Positions 33,398-46,500 of a DNA stretch of 64,000 bases are shown here, piece after piece. Location of the stretch: NCBI GenBank assembly GCA_024362935.1, contig JANCRA010000061.1, forward strand, positions 930,001-994,000, read 5' to 3'. A program made the translations under genes and the position numbers. The notes beneath the pieces are model-generated. The model was not told where the DNA came from. It saw only the letters and a program-made list of their open reading frames with translations, and made no database searches. Source of the stretch: Setophaga petechia (lineage: Eukaryota > Chordata > Aves > Passeriformes > Parulidae). The stretch's first letter is position 1. The number at the start of each line of letters is the position of its first letter.

Positions 33398-35400
33398 CTA
33401 ATCTTCAAATTCTTGCCTAAGTCTATTTTCCCCTCCAGTTCCTCGTCTGTTGGTACTGGCATTCCTTGGGGGAAGGTGTATCAATGTACTGATCCCATCC
33501 CCTTTTATTGCTGCAAGAGTGCTTATAAACACTTGAAATGGTCCTTTCCACTTTTCTTGAAGTGTCTTGTTGCTGTGCTTTTTGACATAAGTCACAGTCC
33601 GCAGGTTGATGAAGATGTACCAGAGAATCCAAAGCCATCAGGGATGCTCATACCCGTTACCTGTGAAAATTTGAGACCACTTTTCACCAAGATGATAAAA
33701 ACTGACTTAAATTCCCATTTCCTGTCTCATGACTTTCTCTAGGAAGGATTGTAATTTCATATTGTCTTCTATAGAGCATTTCCTATGGGCTCACCTTTTC
33801 TTTAGAAGCCCCTGGAATTGTGATCCTCAGTAGTGCAAGGGGAAGCGCTTGTGGCTGCTTCAGTGAGTTTTCCCCGGCAACTTTTACTCATTTCTTTTTT
33901 TAGACTCTGATTTGGTCTCTCAGCCTTGCTGCTGGGCAATGACCTGCATGGGATAAGTAGGTCCCATTTATCTGGCAGTGTTTTACATAAATTTTGTTTG
34001 GTTTATGAAATGAGAATCTCTATCTGAGTACATTCCAAAAGGAATCCCTAATCTTAGTAGTATTTCTTTTATTTATTACTTGAGGTACTTCTTTAGCTTT
34101 CTTTGGTGTGACAAGGAAAAGCCTCTGGCCATGCAGAAAATGGGTCTACTTAACCTAAGAAGTAGTTTTATCCTTCTTGCTGAGGTAACTCAGAAGGATG
34201 TCTTTGGCATTAATCTCCTGCACTAGTACCCTGGTTTTGGGATCCCTAAGGGCAGTCTTTTGGAAAACTGTGCATTGCTCTGTAAGCAGATTTTTCATTT
34301 CAGTTGTCACAATCCCTGTCAGCCTAACACTAAGTAGCTGCCTTTCCAAATTGTCTACTGTACCTTCAATACCCCAGTCGGTTTCTTTATCTTTTCCTTC
34401 TCCAGTTTGTGTCATTATTGCGTGAGGCACTGTAACTTGTTGATTTGTTGATACCCACTCACCCTTCAGACTAAATCAGACATTTAAGGATTCTGCAGAA
34501 TGATTGTTTTCATCATCGCATTTTATGTCTAATTTGGAAAGGTTCACAGCTTTGGAAAGAATTGCCAACAAGATGCTTTGTTCTGCCTCCTCTCCAGCAG
34601 TTTGGTCTGCTCCTCAGTCTCCTGGGCTTGCCTGAACTGGTGAGCTTTGCAGTGCATTATTGCTACTTCAGCAGGGAACTGGATGCTCCCAAAGCTGTCT
34701 TGATTTGATTGGAGATGCTGATTCCTTGCAGAAGGATTGAGGAGCACAGCAGGGTTCAAGGCAGTAGCTGTCCTTAGCACCATGACTTTTGTTCCAGGAG
34801 TACCCCCTGTTACTTTAGGAAAACCAGTGAGCTCCTTTTTGCTCTACACCAGACATAACCATTTCTGGCACATAAAATGACATATTTTTCCCATGTATTT
34901 TCAAGCCCATTCTACCAGTCAGGACTGTGGTGGCTCCTGCTTTCAGGTGCACTGGTCATCCCTTGGATACAATGTTTAGATATTCTTTTAAGAAATATGG
35001 TCTTTTCCTCAGCGTTCTTTCATGCATTCCCAGTCCATTACTGTGCAAGGCAAAGGCACTCGTGTATGAACAGTGCAAAGGATTCAGTCAACTGTGGAAA
35101 CTCCAGAGCAGAGTCTGCCATCAATGTCTTTTGAAGGTGTGAAAAGTCTGTCTAACATTGTAGAATCAAGTGAAACACCTCCTTGGATTCCTTTCATGGT
35201 TCATACAAAGGCTTTTCCAAAAGTCCATAACTGGGGATCCGTTAAAAACACAGTCCATTCATTCCCAAAAAGGGACACAGTTCTTTTATACATCTTAGTT
35301 CTGCTGTTTTACAATTTGCTTCCTTCCCTTCTGTCCACCAACTACACTGTCCTTGTGAGTGTGGCAGCCAGATGAGACATGGGCAGATGTGGACATGATC
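33398..35400 (-). mobile_element. pol: degenerate gamma-like ERV pol relic
   Basis: Minus-strand fragments in pol order: an RNase H/connection piece (34544-34783, with LNPAVLL and PAEVAIMHCKAHQ), an integrase-core-like SDRDSHF motif near 33990-34020, and the integrase C-terminal piece with YVKKHSNKTLQEKWKGPFQ (33398-33595). The frame at 34155-34430 is open but unassigned. Frames are interrupted throughout, and no LTR was found for it. Confidence 0.6.
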
Positions 35401-38400
35401 CTGAAGACAAAGACAAAATTTTGTGATATGGGAAATGAGCTTTGGATGGTACTATTTAATCCATTCTAAATGACATGCGTTTATTACCTCTCCCTGTAAT
35501 GACTGGACAAGAGTTTTTTTGGTGCTAGCTGACTGAAATCAGGAATAATCTTGGGTATGGGGAAAAAGGAAAGTGAAATGATCTTAAGCTGAGTATAAAA
35601 TATTTCTCCAGACGAGTCAGTAACTTCAATGGCCACCTGCAGTCAGCACAACTGTCAGCCTGTAATTGTGCTCATGGTCCTCCCTGGCCTTTCCACGTCA
35701 GCTCCACCTGCAGAGCACCTTGGGGGCCTGGGCATGCTGCTGGCTTGTTTCCTTTGAGGAGACTGGGCTGAGGAAAGTTCGAGGGGTTGTGTCAAAGAGA
35801 TGATATTTGAGTGATCGTGTATGTGCTGGAAGCCTCACAGACTGACGGGCCCCCGACAGGATGGCCCAGAGCTGGCAGGGCTGCACCTTGCTGCCCTGGT
35901 TAAAGGTGCTGAGCTGCTCCTTCACCTCAGAGAGAGCCAAGTGCAGCACTTTTGTGCAGACACACTTCATTAGCCCTGCTTTGCACAGCTGCAGCTACTG
36001 GGGTTGGTGGGGTGCCCCTTTCTGCACTTGGAAATGAGCAGAGTCAGTGATGGGACAGGGCAGGGCATTCCCTACCTGTGCCCATTGTGAAATCCCTCTG
36101 CCCCCACTGTGTCACGTCCCGCTCCTCAGTGACATCCCGGCCAGCCTGGAACATGCAACTCCCCGTTTCCAAGGACACATGGCCATTGTCACCAGCACAG
36201 GCCAGGAGTGCTCAGAGCCTTTGGCGGCTGCAGCGAGAGCAGAGGTGTCAGAGCCACAGGGAGTGTTGTTCCAACTTGGCTGGTTCCAGCACCTGTTGTT
36301 CGAGAGCCTAATCCACCCACCGAGTGGAGGTAATTATTCACAGTTTTGTACAGGAAGGGAAGCTCAGGGGCAAATTCACAAAGCCAGCAGCACGAGAACC
36401 CAGAGTGTTTGAGTATTTACACATTTGAGCAAAGAAAGGAATTAGTGTTCATTGCCTGCAAGTTCCCATAAGGAGTATTCTCTCTGGTGTTGGGTGATGA
36501 TCCTCTCACTTCTCATGCTCATTAGTCTGCATGTTCAGTCTCTCCCTTCTTCTTAGTGAGAGGTTTCTTGAGTAAAATCTGGAATGGCCTTTTACCCTGC
36601 TGGAGCTGATTCAGCATAGTTGCTGCATTGGCTTTATCAGTTTGCTTCTTTTCTCAGGGCTTTGTCCAAATGTCCTTGTGCCCATAAATTCTGCATTCTT
36701 TGAGTCCACCATCAGTGGTGCATCTTTGTTCTCAAACCTTGCTGACGTACCCTGTGTCTGAGGTCACTGAAGCCTGTCAAGCCCTACACCTCAACAAGGC
36801 AATTCAGCCAAGAAGTCACCTGCCTTTCCAAGGCCTGGCCATCACTTCCAGCTTGTTGGCTACTTCTTGTTTCATGGGAATCATCTCCCTTCTTATTGAT
36901 GAGCCTTGGAAGCCACAAAGGCCAAACATCAAGAAACACATTTTCCTAAGAAATATTTTGCATTTTGCAGATATTCCAGCAGGATCAGTGTCTGTGTGGG
37001 AGCGGGAGCAGCCGAGGCAGAGTGGGATGGCGGAGCTGCGGGCCTGGGCAGGATCCAGTGAGTTCTGCAGGGCCCCAATCCGCACTGCGTCCCGCAGGGC
37101 CCTCAGCAGCACTGCCATGCCCGTCAGGGTAAGCCAGAGGTGCCAGGAGCAGCAGGTGAGGGGCAGGTGTGGGGCTCTGCGGGTTGGCAGCGGGTGGGGG
37201 CTTGGCCATGGTGTTGGTGTCAGGTGCTGCTGAGCCCGCGGGCCCTGTTGGGCAGGGCTGGGGCCCCACTGGTGCTCCAAGGGCCCCTTGGAGGCAGCTG
37301 CCAGTGGGGAAGCCACTGACAGGGGGATGATACTGAGGAAGTGCCAGTGGATGTGGGAGGTTCCCCATGCTGTGGCATGCAGGAAATTCATGCTCTAGAA
37401 ATGCCTCCTGGTCAAATGCTTCCATTTCTCATTGTTCTATATTCATACCCAGGTCACCAAAAATCCCAGGATAGATGAAGCCCCTGAACAGTAATTTTTT
37501 GATATTAGGAGGAGGCATTATTTTATTCCCAGCTGTGGTGCAGAGGGGAGAACTCCAGCCACATGCATGTCACTTTCAAGTTTTCCACTTATGGATACAT
37601 TTTGAGCAAACAAAGAACTGACTCTGGTAGTTCTAAATTACATCATTCTCCTCATTAATTAGTCTTCTGCCTTGTCTTGGATAATGATGTCTCCCTGCTC
37701 ATGCCAATAAGTTCACATTTTTCAGACTCTTTATTATCTTTTTTCCCAGAAAAGTTGATTTAAGCTCTGAGACTGAAATGTTTTGAGCAGTTTCTTCTTT
37801 GTCTTCTGGCTATTCCAACGTGTTCATGGAGGGCTATGAACTCTAGATTCCAGGTGTCCATCCTTTTATGCCCTCAGGCTTTGTTCATTGAAGGTTATCA
37901 GGGTTAGTTTAGCAAAGCTAAAAGTTTTGCTGATCTAACAATCCAACTCTGGCATTAGACTGTCCAAAGACACTTAGCTACCCTCTCTCTAAAGCAGAAA
38001 ATTATGTTGCTTAAGACTAATACACTACTTGTAATCAATACACTGCTTATGATTATTTAAATGACTAATGACAAATATAATAAAAATCATAAATTAGGAA
38101 AAAATGTACGCTAAACAAGCTATGAAAAGCTGCATGAGTATTCCAGGCTGATGGGTTTGCTGCCTTACATGATTTGTTTCCATTCTTCTATAAATCTTAG
38201 AGCATTCTGATTGGTTAAGCTGACGTAAAAGAATAAGAAGTTCAGAGACTCCCTGTTCCCCTTCATATCCAGTCCCTGTCCTGATCTTTGCCAGTAGTGA
38301 TGATTGAAACAGAAATAGTAATGGAATTGTGTTGAGGTAACACTTTGTGCAAATGACAGTGACATGGATGAAGGATGAACAGTCTCACAAGCAAAATATT

Positions 38401-40430
38401 GAAGGATTTCATAAAAAGACTTGTTGACTATTGCTTCTTGTGATCTTTGCAAATGATACTCCTATTTCAGTAAAAGCTGAGGCCAATTTCAGATGAATAG
38501 TTTATTAGCTTCACTGGGAATAAATTTTGCTTTCAGAATGAAGCACTTGCATGGCAGTAGGTGGTTTATGTTGAAAATAAACTTTTTGCCAAGAGATATT
38601 TTAGTGATTTTTGCGTTCTAATAGAATGTGACATATCCTCTACTAAATAATGAGTTCAGCCAAGCAACCCAAATTTTGTAGTATCTGGCTAACTTAGGAT
38701 AAACTGGTTCCATTTGACATCTATGCAAAAAAATTGCATCTAGAGCTGAGGAAAAGAGAAAGGGGTTTTGTGCCTCTTACAGTTGAAATTCACCTGTTTC
38801 AGGTGAAGTTGTTCTTGGAGCTGAGTCCAGCATGTGCTTCCACAGTGGCAAATAAATCCCAGTGTCAGGTGCTGCCCCAACTTGGAGATCTTTTTGTGAG
38901 CCTCTCTGGATTTTTAGCTTAGCACTGACCAGTTCAATTGTACACGGGTACTTGATTTCAAGGGAAGCCTGTGCCTATAAATTCCAGCAGCTGGGAAAGA
39001 ATGACTTGCTACTCCAAGGCTTGGCTGCATTAGAGGCTGAGTGAGGGTGGCTCTCTCAGGGCACTTTTGTAGCCGGCTGCTTTCCGAGGGAGAGCTGTGT
39101 CAAAGCAGCCCTTTTTAGTGATGTGACAGCAAACCTTTGCAAATCCAGCTCTTGTTTAAAATGGAGGGCCTAGTTAATCATCAGTAATGGAGAGCAGGCT
39201 AAAGATTTTACAGAAAATTTATTTTTCCTTTTAGCCAAATGACAGCGAGGCGCTGCACACTGGAAGTGCGCAGGATGTCAAATCGTGTATCCCACTTGGA
39301 GGTATGGCTGCCTTTCATATTTTGCTCAATGTCTGTAAGATTTTAAACTCAGTAATTCATTTTTGAAGTATAGTTTTGAGACAGGGTATCTCTTGTGTTC
39401 AGAGCTCTCAGCTGGAGGTGGTTTGCCCTCAGGTCAGCCTTGCAGTCTGTTGTCACAGAATTCAGGCACTGGTTTGTTTTCCCCTTGGAAAGCCTGCCAG
39501 TCCTTCCTTGTTCCATACTGCTAGATGGCTGGGAATTTGGAGCATGGAAGTCAAGGTGTGGACCACCTTATGCATTTTAATTCACAGACATGGTAGCTAA
39601 GATTTTGGTTTTGGAAAAGCTAGGCACTGTCATTATCCATTCAATTTACTTGGGAAATTGAAAGAAAATGACCTTGAGGAAGTGGCATAGAGAATTTCAT
39701 AATATCAATATGGAAAAGCATGCTTGATTTAATTATTTGTCTGGGTCATTATTAAGTGAATTTTGCCACAATACTACACTGAGTTCTTCTCAAGGAAATT
39801 GAAAGGAAGATATTGATGTCATCTTCCCCACAGATTCCAACATTCCCCTCAAAGCACAATGTGCTCAGGTGGTGCCATTTGTATTAATGTGTTCTGAGGG
39901 CTGTTTCCCCAAGGAGCCTGGCTGCAGGCAGACACCAGGTGCACATTCCCCTTCCAGGCACTCACTGGTGCTGCCTGCAGCAGTGAGCTGAGCCAGGCAC
40001 AGCCAGCTGCCCTGAGCAAAACAGGCTCTGACCTGGCTGTGGCTGCAGTCCCCTGCCTGCAGGGACATCCCTGCCCCTGCAAGTGCAGCTCCTGCTCTGC
40101 CTTAGTCTAGTGCAGAGCATTTCAAGGCAGTATCATGGTGGCTTTTGGAGAGACAAAACTCAACTTCTGAATTTCTCATTGGGGACCTTCTGTTTCACAT
40201 GTGAGTTGATGATTTGTGTGATTTCTGGTGGTGGTCTACATAGATCCAGAGGGAATATTTAAGATTGAATACCTGGGGTGTGAGGACTGGCAGCAGTGAG
40301 TCAGTTGTGGAACTTGGTGGCACATCTGCTTTGGGCTGGCTCAGAGAAATCAGGGGAGACAGGTCTGGTTGCTGATAGGGTACAGGGTGCCTTTGCAATA
40401 TGATCCATACAGTAGGGACTGGGCATTGTC
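35400..40430. other. long intergenic stretch without a supported gene
   Basis: No recognised coding sequence. About 35.7-36.4 kb and 36.97-37.43 kb are GC-rich and open in several frames without recognisable domains. The segment 39235-39301 is exon-like (acceptor CCTTTTAG, donor GTATGG, 67 nt), but I recognise nothing in it and it does not resemble the missing ELL N-terminal exons. About 37.5-38.7 kb is AT-rich. Confidence 0.4.
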
Positions 40431-40510
40431 ACAGAATCAGAGAATATGCTGAGTTGGAAGGGATTCACAAGGATATTCAAAATCAGCTCTGTCCCCAAGA
40501 ATATCCATCA
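40431..40510 (-). mobile_element. CR1 LINE 3' end
   Basis: The plus strand ACAGAATCAGAGAATATGCT followed by GAGTTGGAAGGGATTCACAAGG is reverse-complement CR1 3' terminus. It abuts the left edge of the copy B duplication. Confidence 0.7.
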
Positions 40511-40590
40511 GCATTTTAAATCAACTTTCTTGCCTTCTGCCAACCTCCCCATTTGACACTTCTTTTTCTGTTTTCCTTTCCTTTGGGAAG

Positions 40591-43500
40591 ACAAGCAGAT
40601 GTGAGAAGGGGCAAACCACACACTTCATGTCCTGCCCCTGAGGAAAAGAGAACAAAGCTCATGGAGCCTGCAGAGAGGGAACAGAATCCTTGCAGTGCTG
40701 TTTATCGGCGACCCTACAGGGACAGGGTGATTCATTTACTTGCTCTGAGGACGTACAAGAAGCCAGAGTTACTTGCCCGCCTGCAGAGAGATGGAGTCAT
40801 GCAAAAGGACAAGGGCACCCTTGCCAAGATCCTTCAGCAGGTGAGATTGTGGAGTTTGTGCCAGCATTATTTCCACCACACTTTTCTTTTGTTCCTAATT
40901 GTCGCTTGCTCATCCACTCTTTAAATTAGATACTGATGAACAAGTTAGGAAATTCTCCCTGTTAAGTTTTTCCATCAACTTCATCCAGAGGTCTCAAGCT
41001 GCAGGTCCATGTGGCAAAAAGAAAGAAAACTTCAAAACTTTTGAGGCGTTGTGGTTTTGCTAGAATGGCTGGCAATGAGTAACACTTTGTAATGTTGTTG
41101 CTCCTCGTGTCTTACTCCATTCTCTTTCTTTTCCATGCACTGTTTAACTGCTCCAGGGAGTAACTTCCCAGGGGTTCCTTGATTGTGTGAAATGGTTTGT
41201 CATGGCACTTAAAATTTCCTGGGAGAAGTTCCAGAGCAGAGTAGTTCAGGAACTGCAGAGGCCAGTATTTCATTTGAACAGAGTTAGTGGCCACTCAATG
41301 GTACTTGGCTTCTGCTGGATCTGTGGGGATTGCCTTCCAGGGATGTTCCAGGCTCATCCTCCATGATAGAGATGGTAGCCAAACCTTGAGCAGAAGGTTT
41401 CTTTGCTGTCATGTGAATTCAATCTCCATCTTCCTTGGGACTCTTTTAGTAGCTTCTCCAGTGCTCCTCTGAATTCCATGGTTATTGTGTTATTACAGCC
41501 AACAATAGGATGCACATGCACTGAAAGATGCACTGGTTCTTTCCTTCCTTTTTCAATATTCCCAGTTCCCCATGGCTGTAGCTGAATGATGCCAGCATTG
41601 ATATATCAAGTAGGAACATTTCCACTTTAGCTAGGTAAAGAGTGTCCTTGAACCTAGTCAAGGGAGGAATCTTCAACATGATACAGTTTCAGTTGATCCC
41701 ACAGTGACTTTTAAGAACTCATTGCCTGAACCTGTGATGTTTGTTGCTGGGTTTGCCCAGGGCAGTGGCAGGGCTTTTTCACCCTGAAGACATTCACAAT
41801 AGAATGGGAGCCATGTTCTGCCATCCCAGCTGAATTAGTCCATTTAGATTTCAAGTTGATGATATATCTTCAGATCTCAGCTCCTTCAATAGTAAAGGAT
41901 GAAAGCATTTTCTCCTCTTCCACTGCAATATTTGAGGAGATTTCCCCTGAGTCAATGTGCTGTAGGAGGTGTGAAGTGGCTCAGGGTCCAGGGTTGCATT
42001 CTGAGTGTTCTGTGTGAGCAGCCCTGCAGTAGCCTGGCATGCCTTGCTCAGGCTTTTGTGGACATCAGAGCAAGTGGGGGTTTATTTTGTAGAAATCTCA
42101 AGTCGGCAGTGGGAGCTTGCTGAGGTCTGGTACACACACATGTGCTTCATTTCCAACACAACCTGAGTTCTGCTTTTAAGGTGTCAATCCCTGATTCTGG
42201 GTATCTTTGTCACTTTTACATTTCTTTTTCAGCTGTGGGCAGACAGGCATCAACACAGACCCAAACTATCAATGTTTATCATCTTTTCAAGAAGAAAAGT
42301 CAAAGTTGTGACATATGTTGGTGGTGTGTTAGACAAGTTATTCAGTGTGTTGCAGGGGTCAAATTGATGGAGACCTTTCCCACTGGGCTTTTCTGTGGAA
42401 CTCTGAGCTGGTGTCAGGTGATGAAGTCTAAACCTGCACTTTAGATATCAGTGGTCTTGAGGTTTTACTGCCTCATTTGACCTTTTTGAGTAGACTTTAT
42501 ATTTGTCTTGAGGAAGATACGAACCTCATTTCTTTTCAAAGGAATACAGCAAGGCATGTGAATGACCTTCTCATTGCAGGACTTTGCTGGGATGAACTGT
42601 GGCTCTGCCACATGAAGAGGGACTCTGGGCCTGACCCCCTTTCATGACACAGCTCTCAATGTTGTTTTCAAAGGAATTCTTGATAGATAGCAATGGAGAT
42701 ACTTGGTTGTTTCCAATTGGTGAAACATTAATGTGGCTTAAAACTCATGTGATAGAGGAATGATCAAGCTCTGTACAAAAAGACAACAATGAGTTAAAAC
42801 TGGGTTCTCACAAGCAGCTGTTCAAGACCAATCCTATTTCTGTAGTTTCCATGCAGCAAGCATAATAAAGAATTTTTTCCTACATGTCTTCCTGTAGGTA
42901 GCCAAGTGGAATGCAAAGGATAATTCCTTCAGTCTGAAGGAACATCTCTTTCAAACCCTTCAGACTGATTGGCCTGGCTACACTGAAATAGACAGACAGA
43001 ATTTGAAGTTAATACTTTCTGGGTAAGTTCTGCTGCTCAGAGAAAAAAAAATCCCTGGGAAATGAAGCTTAGATTGTTAGAATATGGTGAGGTAGCAGGG
43101 ACCTGCCAGGATCCTGGCCCTGCACAGGACAACACAAGAATCAAACCAGGTGCCCAAGAGTTTTGTCCAAACACTTCTTGAAGCCTCCTGCAGTGACCAC
43201 TGGCCTGGGGAGCCTGTTGCAGTGCTCAAGCACCTTCTGGGCCATGATTGTTTTCCTGATATCCTGCCTAAAGCTCCCCAACTCAGTTCCATGCAGTTTC
43301 CTTGAGTCCTGACACTGAAGGACTCTGTTTTCTCTGCAAGGAAAGAATTTTGACAGTTGATATTTAGGCTTTGTAACATGAAATATTGGACCATCCATAC
43401 AGAAAATCAACTCCATCTCTGAACACCACCAACATCAGCCAAGCAACATGTCTTGGGCCTTCTCAGAGAGATGCTCCAGTAGGACCTGCTCAGGTATTTT

Positions 43501-46500
43501 GTGCATTTTTAACATTCTGGACTCTATTGTAAATTTTAGCAGACTTGATGCTGGTGTAAAAGCTGTGATGTGAAAGTGCAGGACCTTTCCTTGTGGGGAA
43601 GCCTTTGATGGAGCTCCTGAAGGGAATGTCTTTCTCCCAAAGCATTTTAGCTACAGACTTGAAGTAGGACTTGCTGAGTGCTAAAATGGGAAAGTAGGAA
43701 TGAGACACAGCCTGTATTGACCTGCACTACTTCCTGGTTTGAATGCTCTTTTTAGTCTAGAAAGATGTGTTTTCAAACTTTACCTGTTCAGAAATGCTGC
43801 TTTTTCAGAATGGGAGCAAAAGCTGATTCTGATCATAGGTTAATGAATGAATGATTTTGTTCTTGATGCAGAAACGGCCTCTGGCTTCTGACTTGACCAG
43901 TCCTGTGATGAGCAAGAAGAGGAGAATTGGCCACCAGCCCAGTCATGTCCAGCCAGCAGCTGGTGGCCACTTTTCTTCCTTCCTTCTGCCTTCCACATCT
44001 CTTTTCCCTTTGGACATCTCTCCAAGTGCTGGCTCCATTTCCCCCTGCGCCCATGTGGTGCAACAAAAAGAAAAATTTCAGAGTTCCAGCATCCCAGCAC
44101 CTGCCAAAGAGCAGAAGGAGATCCCCAATTCAAACGGGGAGAAAAATGAACTGGGGAGGCTGAAGCAGTGGCACTGCTTGGATTTCGATGAAGGTATTGA
44201 TGTGCTGGTTTTCCTGACTCCTGTGTGGATAACTGTGGTGTAAAGATTTGCTTATTAAGAGAAGCTTCTGTCCAAATTAAGGTGCAAGCATGACTCTTTT
44301 CCACAGTCAATAGTAAAAATGTTATTGAACAGTAAATGCAAACTAGGGAGATGGAAAGAAATAAGAGAAGAGAGGCAGGGTGAGGGGAAGAGAGAGACAT
44401 GAAGTAGGGAGATATCATCAGCACATGGACTCTCTGTTGTGCAGCCTGTCCTTCTTCACCCTTGGTCTTCTCGGTGGTGGGGGTCGCCAAGACTCTCTGG
44501 AGGTACCACCTTCATACTGTCCAGGATTGGAATATCCACAGGGTGGTCACAGCTGTCCCCACATCTTGGGCTAGACAGTGATTTTCCTTACCCACAGTCT
44601 CTACAGTGGAGGTTTTTGTCTGGTGTCCTAATTCCAAACCTTCACCTCTGTTAGGCCAAGGCTTCGTGCTTTTCTGCTTGCCAATTGTGCCTCTTTCAAA
44701 TTCCTGTTGTGGTGGCTTATCTTATGGGAACATCCTTCTTTGACAGTGTTTTGAAACAGTTAATTGTGCTCTTGCAACTTGTGAAAAGAGAGCTTTGAAA
44801 GTGGGCACAGGATACGCAAAGGCACTGCTCTACATGACTGCTCTGCCATTATCCCTGCATGTGGTGATTATAAATGAAGGCTTTTTTCTTTTTTTTTTCC
44901 TGCCATTACATTTAATTGTAATTCTTAGTTTAAATGTAAAACCAAGACATCCCAGAACCTGTGCTACTGGAACCTTCACTAAAAGTACCTTAATTTTTAG
45001 AAATTTTCCCTCTAAGTAGTGCAAAACCAATCAAGAACAAAGAAATATGAATTAGGTTGCTGTTGGGAGAATCTGGTTAAAAGGAAGAGCCAGACACTAG
45101 AAGCCAAAGGGAATGGATGTTTTTCTTTCCCTCTGATTTCTAGGAAAATCACAAGTGTTGACTGAGACAGCACTTTTTCCATCAGTATATTTTCAAGACT
45201 GCATGCTGAAGGCATAAATCTGTCACCCATTTATTGCAGACTAGTTTACTAAATCCTGTCGATCAAATAGCTATGATTTCATGGTTGTTCATTCAACTCA
45301 GCCTTTTCGTGGAAATTCCAAAAGCTACAAACCTGGGCTGTGGTTTCCTGGAGTTCTACTTTGAACTGGGCTGGGAGTTTCCTCTCCATCCTAGCTGCAG
45401 AATTTCATTCTTCAAAAGCTGTGGAAGTGGTACAGACTGGAAACAACATTGAAAACTAAATAGAAATGCATAAAGAACACTTGATTTCTGAGGACAGGGA
45501 CACACCCAGCAAGGCAGAGTTCAGTTGCTTGGTTAAATCTGTGGGTTGCCTCTTTTGGAGGTTGACCTTGCAAATGACAAGTTGGGTTCAGCCTGGAGGC
45601 AGGTTTGGAGTGTGCAGATGCCTCTTGCAAGTGGTGGTGTGCTTGCAGAGACAGGTGCTTTGAGATGGTCTTTCCACATTTCTTCTGGACATAGACATGG
45701 TACCTGCAAACCTTGGGATGTCTTTGGAAGGATTTCTGCTTGAATCTATAAACACATGAGCAGCTTTCTTCAAGAGCCAGTTCCCCAATTCTGCCCAGCT
45801 GCTGAAGGAAAAATCTGTTCTGTGTTTCAAGTTGGGGCTTAGGCTGAAGCTTTCATGTGGACTGAGGCATGAGAGCAAATGCACTTTAGGAAATGAAATG
45901 CTCACAGCAAAGCTGTTCTTCCAAGTTGTGTTGAACATACTGTGACTACTGGTATTTCTGTCCAGTTTTATTATCACTTTTAGACTTCTTTTTATACTTC
46001 TGCTGTACAAGTAAAATCAACAAAAGCAAGTGGAACATGACACAACAGCTCCTTCCTCAAGAACTGAAGCTCAGGTAGCTTAAAGGTTGTCAAGAATGGC
46101 TGAGTTTTAACAAGATTACTTTGTGTAAACAATGGCAATGGAAGCTCATAAGGAATGTAAAGGAACTTGTGGCTTTTTATGCTTGGAACAAAACCTGAAA
46201 TGGAAAGCTGAGAGAGATTACCATGATCTTGATTGTTCCTTCCTGTTTCAGTTGACTTTTCCTTATGGCAATTCTTTTTAATAGAATCGTAATTCTTGAA
46301 CATTTCTTTGGAAAGAGGGCTTTGAGGTTATGCTTCCCAAATGCCTTTGAAGAAGGCATTGCCAAATGCCTTTGCCAAGAGTCAAAGAGCAATTCACAAG
46401 TGCAGAGCTGTTTCCAACCCCATCCTGCCACATTAATGAGGAGCACTCAGTTTTGGCTGCAGGGCATTGTAGCCTTAGTGCCAGGAAGCCCTGTAGAATG

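Noticed and set aside
36700..37425. Long frames on both strands, considered as an unknown spliced gene
   Set aside because: Exon-like borders exist, but the translations are Ala/Pro/Ser-rich without a recognisable family and both strands are equally open.
39235..39301. 67-nt exon-like segment considered as a missing ELL N-terminal exon
   Set aside because: No frame resembles the ELL N-terminal domain.
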